This document shows, in pieces, positions 57,673-64,000 of a stretch of 64,000 nucleotides of DNA (position 1 is its first letter; the number at the start of each line of letters is the position of its first letter). The translations under genes were made by a program, and so were the position numbers. The DNA is taken from the NCBI GenBank assembly GCA_036346395.1, contig CM070594.1, forward strand, positions 30,103,385 through 30,167,384, in the 5' to 3' direction. The stretch comes from Hsuehochloa calcarea. Lineage: Eukaryota > Streptophyta > Magnoliopsida > Poales > Poaceae. The notes below the pieces were generated by a model. That model was given only the letters and a program-made list of their open reading frames with translations. It was not told where the DNA came from and ran no database searches.

Positions 57673-59736
57673 TGTAATGCCCTGGAATCAAATCGATGGA
57701 ATTGAGAAGAAGTTGGGGAGGAAAATGCACTTTGAAAGAATAGAAATTCCATTATTTGAGGGGGTTTTCAGCTATATCGCGGCAACCTGGGCCTTGGGCC
57801 AAAACCCAAGAGGCCCAAGAGGGGGACCGGCCAATGGGGGGTGTCCTCCCCCTAACCCTAGCCGCCCCACCCTCTCTCCTCCACTCCTCCCCTCTCCAAC
57901 CGGCCGCCACCCTCCTCCCTGCAGTGCAGCAATTTTGTTCGTCCGATTTAGGTACGTTCCGTACGTTTTCTGATCTTCTCACCTCTTAGAAAGTTGTAGC
58001 CCTTGATCTTAGCTTTCTTTTGGCACCGAGATCATATGATTTGGAGTTAGGGTTTAGGAGATATTTTAGTTTTACCACGACTGTTCAGGAGAGCTGACGT
58101 GATTTGGCAGATTTTCTTGTCGGGCCATTATGATTTACTTAGAGGCCGAATCTGGTATTTTCGTCTTCTAGAGTTTTGTTCCTGATGTCGTTATCTTTCT
58201 TTTGGCACCGAGATCACTTGCTTCCGCCTTACGGTTTAGGAGATATTAAGTTTTAACCGCGCGCTGTCCTGTCTGCCTGAGAATTTGGAACTGTCGGTTT
58301 TCCCCTCGGTTTTGTTCCAATTAGGGGCCGAATCAGAACCTTCACCCCACTAAGTTATTGTAGATTTCGAAATTATCTTTCCAAGTTGATAAGGATCATT
58401 CTCATTGGATCAATAGGATAAAAGTTACGCCATTTTCTTTATTACTGATCTGTATTCTGGACAGACGTAGATGGGTTGTGTTTAGCTGTTAATTAGCCCT
58501 CTGTTTTGGCCGAATCAGGGGATTCCGCCAACTAATGTTTTGTAGCCTGATCTGTTAAGTTTCAGTGAGCACTGGTTTTAGGTCTTCTAGAGTTACAGAT
58601 AATTAATGGTGAATTTTCTCGTACAACTGCCCGTAGATCGATAATCTGGACTTTTGGCGTAGAGGTCAAAACGAACATTTGGGCGTGTGGGTTGATTAGA
58701 GGGTATCGTAGAACTCGTGTAACTATGTTATACCCTGTTATCCTTATTCTGTGACAATGATTGTATAGGCGGTGAGGCGGTGAGTGGAAGGACACCTTCG
58801 TTGCTTCCCAATACGTCACAACACGGAAGGCAAGTGCAATGTTTAACTTGTGTGAATTTGATGAATGCATGATAATTTGGTAACTTATGAGTATTCCTGT
58901 GATTTGAGCATGATGTGGTAGATTTCAATACCTTCTTACGTGATAAATTGAGATGAAGTTCAAGTTATGCATTTCATTCCATGCACACATATTTCCTTTG
59001 CCGTCACGGGAGTGAAACTTGATTAAGTCCCATTAATTCCAACATGGGCATGTGAGACCCACCATTCCAATGTGGGCAACGTTGACCACCATTCCAATGT
59101 GGCAACCGGACACCGTGTGAAACGTTCTTCATACGGTGATTGGATCCGTACTTTTCGAAATCACGGGCTTAAGTGAACACCGACGGGTGTGTCACTATTT
59201 ATCTGCAGTATAAGCGTGTGAAAAGTCCGTTCTCCTTCAATGCATTCTTTCATTCCATCCATTCATGTATTCATTCCATTCAATCGTATATGTGTTCCAA
59301 GATTTGTTCGTAATTCCACTGGTTTGTGTTGTCCACTCTATGTTTGATTATTCTTGTATGCACTTGCTGAGTCTTCGACTCACCCTTGCTTTGTATGTTT
59401 TAATTAGGTAATTGAGGAGAAGACAAGATAATTTGGTGGGGTAGTTCGGCACACTGCACTTCACTTTTATCCAACCAGAATAATTATTATTACCTTTCAG
59501 TCAAGCCAACTTATTAATTAAATTTCCAGATTTGTAATAATCCAACTTTGGTATTGCTTGACTGTTCGTGGTATTATAATTGTTTATCCATTCTTTTCCA
59601 TGAATCTGGTGACCGTTTATTGTCATTCTTTAGAAATTATTGTTGATTGAATCTGTATAATCCAGCTGTAATGCTATCCTTAGTAGTTTGATAATTTTGC
59701 GTGACATCTTGGCTTCCGAATAGCCAGGGTGTTACA
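57673..59736 (+). repeat. 3' LTR of LARD-B
   Basis: 2064 bp, pair of 51273-53332. Donor altered to TTAG|GTACGT (57952), inverted repeat TGAGTC-TTC-GACTCA at 59368-59382, acceptor at 59407. Confidence 0.94.
59029..59195 (+). other. Stem-loop array in LARD-B 3' LTR
   Basis: Hairpins 59029-59048 (CCCAT/ATGGG, loop TAATTCCAAC), 59058-59076 (CCCAC/GTGGG), 59086-59102 (CCAC/GTGG), 59113-59136 (CCGTGTGAA against TTCATACGG, one G:T-type pair) and 59173-59195. Here the first small hairpin is fully paired, unlike the 5' copy. Confidence 0.85.
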
Positions 59737-60004
59737 CAACCGCAGCCAACTCCAAGTCATGGGTGGGATAAATCTGCTCGTGCTTCTTTAACTGTCTTGA
59801 CGCATAAGCAATCACCTTACCGTCTTGCATGAGAACACAGCCAAGACCCACTCGAGACGCATCTGAAAAGACTGTGAACCGCTTTCCTGGCTCGGGAAGA
59901 GTGAGAATAGGAGAGGTCACCAACCTCTTTTTCAAGGTGCAGAAACTGAGCTCGCACTCATCAGTCCACTGGAATCTCACATTTTTCTGAGTAAGTTGAG
60001 ACAT
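59737..60004 (-). pseudogene. RNase H, first part (D2)
   Basis: Minus strand: MSQLTQKNVRFQWTDECE (the tether after reverse transcriptase), SPILTLPEPGKRFTVFSDAS with the first catalytic Asp, GLGCVLMQDGKVIAYASRQL and YPTHDLELAAVV up to the LARD-B insertion point. Open through this part. Confidence 0.93.
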
Positions 60005-60808
60005 CGGTTTGGCGATGACAAAGAAATCCTACACAAAACGCCGATAATAACTAGCCAAGCCCAAGAAACTCCTCACCTCCTTCACATTAGTCGGCCTCTT
60101 CCAATCCACCACTGTAGAGACCTTGGTAGGATCAACAGCAATGCCCTGAGGATTTATCACATGACCCAGAAAACTCACTTCTGAAATCCAAAACTCACAT
60201 TTCTTTAGTTTGGCGTAGAACTTGTGTTCCCTCAAGGTCTCTAGGACCAACCTCAACTGACGGTCATGATCCTCATGAGTCTTGGAATAGATAAGGATAT
60301 CATTGATGAACACCACTACAAAATCATCCAAATACTCGTGTAACATGCTGTTCATGGTTTCCATGAAGACGGCTGGTGCATTAGTCAACCCAAACGACAT
60401 GACTGTATACTCATAATGCCCATATCTGGTGGAAAATGCAGTCTTCTCTATATCCTGCTCACGCACCCGAATTTGATTATACCCAGACTAGAGATCGATC
60501 TTGGAGAACACCGGAGCCCCGTTCAACCGATCAAATAGGTCTTCAATACGGGGTAAAGGGTATTTGTTCTTGATCGTAACTGCGTTGAGTGCACGGTAAT
60601 CAATACACATGTGCCAACTCCCATCCTTCTTTTCCGTGAACAGAACAGGAGCTCCCCATGGCGACACACTCCGCTTGATCAAACCCTTAGCCAACAATTC
60701 ATCCAACTGTTTCTTCAACTCGTCCTGAAATGGACGTGCCAGACGATATGGAGACATCAAGATGGGCCGTGTACCCGGAACAAGGTCGATCTGAAACTCC
60801 ACGCCCAC
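60005..60808 (-). pseudogene. Reverse transcriptase domain (D2)
   Basis: Minus strand 60808-60488: GVEFQIDLVPGTRPI, YRLARPFQDELKKQLDELL, SPWGAPVLFTEKKDGSWHM, CIDYRALNAVTIKNKYPLP. A stop (TAG, about 60490) interrupts KIDL-SGYNQIR. Then 60466-60029: TAFSTRYGHYEYTVMSFGL, VVVFINDILIYSKTHEDHD, KFYAKLKKCEFW and VRSFLGLASYYRRFV, then another TAG. The active-site motif reads FIND instead of FxDD: the first catalytic Asp is Asn, so this copy could not have polymerised even with stops repaired. Confidence 0.93.
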
Positions 60809-61329
60809 GCGGGTATCAAGCTGAAGCTCATCAGGAATACATCCGGATAATCTTTACCACGGAATCTCCTCAATCCGCGAAGCTAAACTCGGTTTCTCGG
60901 CAGAGATAAAAGAAATCCGATCTTCATTGCACGCGGCACCGAATAATCCGCCAACATCGAAAGTGAGCACCGAGGCGCTCCTCGAAGGTCAAAGTCTCCC
61001 AGGGCGAGGTGCGCACCGAGATCGCCCCATCAAACGAGGATATCACCGCTCGATAAGCATGCAACCAATCCATACCCAATATAACATCGAGCGGCTCCAT
61101 CTCGGATTACTATCAAGTTCGCGTGAACTTCTCCCCATCAATAACAATAGAACACCGGGACAAGCAGTTGAACTCGCAATCATACCCCGGAAGAACTAAC
61201 CAACACCGATGAGAAATCCATCGCATACTTAAATTCGCCCTTCTAGCAAATCTGTAGAGATAAGCGAGTAGGTAGCCCGGAATCAAAAGGATAAATGCCT
61301 CAAGAGAATCGACTAGTAGGGTACCTGTC
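60809..61329 (-). pseudogene. Aspartic protease remnant (D2)
   Basis: The position between zinc-knuckle gag and reverse transcriptase is right for protease. On the minus strand TDVVTGTLLVDS, LEAF (about 61345-61310) resembles the run-up to the active site, and a CEFNCLSRCSIVIDGEKF-like piece is at 61170-61120, but the DSGA motif and the LGMDWL motif cannot be read cleanly. Many small frame breaks, several at CAG/CTG-like positions. Confidence 0.6.
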
Positions 61330-62595
61330 ACCACGTCGGTCGGCTGCGATGGCGAGGGTGGGCATGGCGTACCTCCTGTGGCATTGGTGCCGAAGATGCC
61401 CGATGCTCTGCGAGGTTGCACAAGCTGCCCGTGAGCAAATGGCGGTGCCACAGACGGGCGGGGTTCGGTAGAACCTGGCGGTGGTCTTGGCGGCGCGCGA
61501 GAAAAGCCCAGGGAGAATCTTGGGGTGTGGGGCTGCTACGAGTCTGGCGAACCTCGAGTGTAGCGGCCAAGAAGGCGTGGCGGTGATTCCCACTTGATGA
61601 TGCTTCTTTGGGTTCTTCTTGCACACTATCATCTTGTGGCCCGACTGGCCACAATGGCGACAATCCTGTGAAGGAACACTCAGAAGCACGGTGACCGCCG
61701 CCACACTTGAAGCATATCATTCCTTGACACAGGCTGGGCGTGCGGTGGCGTATTCATATCTTTGGGCGGAGAAGCAACTTTGCCTCTGCTAGCCAGAACA
61801 CACAGATGGCTAAGAGCGCTGACCTCCCAGAAATCTCTTAGAAATGGGTCGCTGAGAAGACCCACTTCCACCACAGAAACTCCTCTTGTGTCCTTGGCCG
61901 ATCCCCGGTGGGAGCAAAGCTACTAGGAGTCTGTCTCTCTCTAGTAAGTTCTCGCTCCAGCTCCATACCCTTGGCATGATCAACCACCCTGTTGAAGTCA
62001 AGCAAGCTGGTCGCCCCCAGGATGTGGCGATACTCTGGATTCAGTCCCATACGGAACCTCTTGGCCTTCTCTCTATCATTGCCAGCCACAGCCGGCACAA
62101 AACGGACTAGGTTGTTAAAACCAGCCTCATAGTCCGCCATAGACAACTTCCCTTGAACAAAAGTTGCCAGAGAATATTCCATCCTCTCAAGGAAGGAATC
62201 AGGGTAAAACTTAGCCCTGAACTGCTCCAGAAAATATTCCCAAGTAACTTGGCCCTGCAACGGAGTCCTGGCTGATAGGACCCCCTCCCACCAAATGTTT
62301 GCCTGACCCTTCAGCTGAAAAGCCACAAAACGCGCCTTCTACGCGGAGGTCATCTCCAATACGCCGAATTGCCTCTCCATGTATCGTAGCCAGTCAGCTG
62401 CCTGTACCGGGGTGCCTGCTCCGTCAAAGGTGTCAAGACGCAAGGACATCTACTCACGGAGGCTCATTCTAGCCTCGGCGAGGCAGTCTTGCCTCGGAGC
62501 CACGACAGTGCACCCACAGTAGGAGAAACTGCACTTCTTGCCGAAGTTGTTGAACTTCCCTCTGTAATTCCTGAAGTAGAGCGGCCTGGGTTTCG
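61330..62595 (-). pseudogene. Gag with zinc knuckles (D2), truncated
   Basis: Minus strand 62326-61838: LKGQANIWWEGVLS, VTWEYFLEQFRAKFYPDSF, GKLSMADYEAGFNNLVRFV, AKRFRMGLNPEYRHIL, capsid-like gag of the Tekay branch. Further on come CFKCGGGHRASEC (a knuckle one residue short) and CRHCGQSGHKMIVC (an intact CCHC knuckle), at about 61720-61635. The N-terminal part upstream of 62327 is out of frame and is cut at 62595 by the D3 LTR. Confidence 0.9.
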
Positions 62596-64000
62596 TGTAA
62601 TACCCTGAAAATAATATTAATATTAATATAAAAGCGTCTTAAGGGTCGGAGTGTAATTAGATTAATTAGTTAAAGAATTAAGGGCTTGTGCGTAATTAAA
62701 TAAAAAGAATACGTGGAAAATAGAATTTCAGAATATTTTTTATGAGCTATATAAATAGATCTTGGTTTTTTTTCTTGAAAACCCTAGCTGCCAGTTTTCT
62801 TTCCTGGAATATTTATTTCTTGCTTGACCTTCCTCTGTTGATCTGCATGTCTTCTTTGTGTCTTGCATTGCGGTTGCCATTGGATTTCTCATCTTGTATT
62901 GCTTTCACGCGAATCTTCTGCCGTTTCTGCTTCTTCTTTGCTTCTTGCGCAAAATTTGAGCTAACTGTGACTTTCTTCTCTGCGTAGCGTGGACTACAGT
63001 AGAAGCCGGTAGGGGTTGCGAATCTTCTTTGCCGTTTTTCTGCTGTACCGATCTGCTGCTTTTTCTTTCTTTGTGCCGCCGCTGTCTTGCATTCTTCTGC
63101 TGACCGAACTGCTTGGTCTGCTGATTTTCTTTGCATTGGGGCGTCCAAGAGCGAGCCAGCCAACGTCTTCTTGTTCTTGTTCTGGTACATTCGGTAAATC
63201 TTCTTCTTGCGACTTGACGTCTACTCGTGCGCACGTGAGATTATTCTTGTGGGTAACTATTTTAGTTTTGTATTCTCTCTGTTTTTTCTAGATTAATTAG
63301 AGATTATGATCTAGATTAATTAGTGAGGTTTTATAATTTTCTATTAGAGAGGCCGAATAATGAGTTTGTTTATTATGCGGTTCTGTTGAACGATTTATTC
63401 GGGTATCTTAAGGGCAGATTTTGGAAATCTTATCTACTAGTTAATTGTAGACAATTTCGATAGCTTTCAATAGCATATTTTATTATGTCAATCGGACAAG
63501 TAGATTTCGAGTTATGATTTCGAGAAGGCCGCTGTTTTTTTAGGGTTGTCGTCTTTAGGCGCTGTTTTGGTAGATCGGTTATTAAAAATAGTAAACAGAT
63601 TAATTAGTGTTTTTGATCTACATGAAAGTTGTAGATAATTGTCCAATGGTTCTATAGGATCTGAGAACGCGCATTTTGGTTGAGTAAAACAAAAGTTATG
63701 AATTTAGTAAGACTGCTGTTCCGAAGCGGACAGATCGGTTTTCCGGGCTAAATACGGAGGGTTAGATGATTTAATTAGAAGTCCTCGTAATCTAAGAAAA
63801 TGTGGATAATTTTATGAAGAATCCAGAATGGGGTGGTTTGTGGCGATCGGACTTTTGAGTCAAAAGTTACGCTCTTTTTAGTAACAGGGCAGCAATGGGT
63901 AACTTTTGATGCGGAGTAGCGTGGTATATTTGGGGACGTGTAGGAGCGATGTTTATTGATTGCTATTCTTGTTGCTGTAATTTGTATTGAAGTTGGTGTA
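62596..64000 (+). repeat. LTR D3 (5' part), runs off the window
   Basis: Starts TGTAATACCC inside D2 gag; the preceding tttcg (62591-62595) is the expected TSD. It has a TATA box (62749-62758), an AAACCCTAG leader (about 62779) and T-rich leader sequence to about 63190 with a weak donor (TTCG|GTAAAT, 63194). The part from about 63480 matches LTR D1 (38200-38622) on the opposite strand. Open frames on both strands at 62813-63291 are composition effects. Whether this is a solo LTR or a full element cannot be seen. Confidence 0.85.
62749..62758 (+). promoter_or_regulatory. TATA box of LTR D3
   Basis: TATATAAATA in an AT-rich stretch about 150 bp into the LTR, with a leader containing AAACCCTAG 30 bp downstream; the best core promoter in the window. 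Confidence 0.75.

Larger units (their letters stand above)
51273..59736 (+). mobile_element. LARD-B, complete non-coding LTR element
   Basis: 8464 bp: 5' LTR 51273-53332, internal 53333-57672, 3' LTR 57673-59736; perfect TSD caacc (51268-51272 and 59737-59741), whose removal restores the D2 RNase H frame exactly. LTRs of 2060 and 2064 bp are nearly identical, so it is a young insertion. The internal region is that of LARD-A and LARD-0, but the LTRs are of a different, D2-like type. Confidence 0.95.
38623..62595 (-). mobile_element. Gypsy element D2 (Tekay-type chromovirus), interrupted three times
   Basis: Minus strand: 3' LTR 38623-49434 (LARD-A inside), polypurine tract, integrase with chromodomain, RNase H (LARD-B inside), reverse transcriptase, protease, gag; gag is cut at 62595 by the D3 LTR, so the 5' LTR and primer site are outside the window. 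Its flank acagc (38618-38622) is the expected left TSD. LTR ends, pre-tract inverted repeat and leader resemble LARD-B, making D2-like elements the likely source of enzymes for the LARDs. It is better preserved than element C but has several stops. Confidence 0.92.

Noticed and set aside
62813..63291. Overlapping 91-125 codon frames on both strands near the window end
   Set aside because: Lys/Arg- or Phe/Ser-rich translations of the T-rich leader of LTR D3, without domain motifs.
1..64000. Tandem satellite made of LARD units
   Set aside because: Repeated blocks differ in orientation and spacing, and each has its own TSD, so they are separate insertions.

Overview
The window is entirely repetitive plant DNA, most likely from a grass. 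It is a nest of LTR retrotransposons with no host gene, no RNA gene and no bacterial feature that I can support. Evidence for a plant: two Ty3/gypsy chromoviruses whose integrase ends in a chromodomain (Tekay/Del type), a Ty1/copia element of the SIRE/Maximus (Opie/Ji) type, primer-binding sites complementary to initiator tRNA-Met, and 2-3 kb LTRs with telo-box-like AAACCCTA leaders. The grass assignment rests on the look of the LTRs and is an inference. Nothing here fixes the species.

Layout, reconstructed from 5-bp target-site duplications (TSDs). (1) 1-5083: 3' half of a non-coding LTR element (LARD-0, + strand), sitting in a minus-strand LTR fragment (LTR-E, 5084-7789). LTR-E itself interrupts an old copia RNase H remnant (7793-8145). 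(2) 8259-11236: a solo LTR of the element-C family (TSD cctaa), inside the short LTR of that copia remnant. (3) 11250-11909: the only stretch I cannot assign. (4) 11910-38622: a minus-strand LTR (D1) split by two full elements: gypsy element C (11931-23765, TSD aacac) and a SIRE-type copia (24302-37697, TSD caagc/catgc). A solo LTR of the LARD-A type (34386-36629, TSD gatat) lies inside the copia 5' LTR. (5) 38623-62595: a second Tekay-type gypsy element, D2, minus strand. Its 3' LTR holds LARD-A (39292-48101, TSD atcac), its RNase H holds LARD-B (51273-59736, TSD caacc), and its gag is cut by the LTR of a further element (D3, 62596 to the window end).

How the parts work together. Elements C, D2 and the copia once encoded gag, protease, integrase, reverse transcriptase and RNase H; all are now broken by stops or frameshifts. 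LARD-0, LARD-A and LARD-B keep LTRs, a primer-binding site and a polypurine tract but encode nothing recognisable, so they would have depended on enzymes of a D2-like partner.

The most interesting signal is not a gene. The gypsy LTRs carry a set of stem-loops whose stem sequences change together: a tandem array of small hairpins sharing an ATTCC loop, two larger hairpins, and an inverted repeat just upstream of a probable splice acceptor. A further inverted repeat lies immediately before the polypurine tract. The LTRs also look like multi-exon transcription units, and the element-C LTR appears to hold a short exon kept at the protein level. Finally, sister copies differ in an odd, repeated way at CAG/CTG sites, which suggests assembly or base-calling error at methylated CHG sites in part of this sequence.
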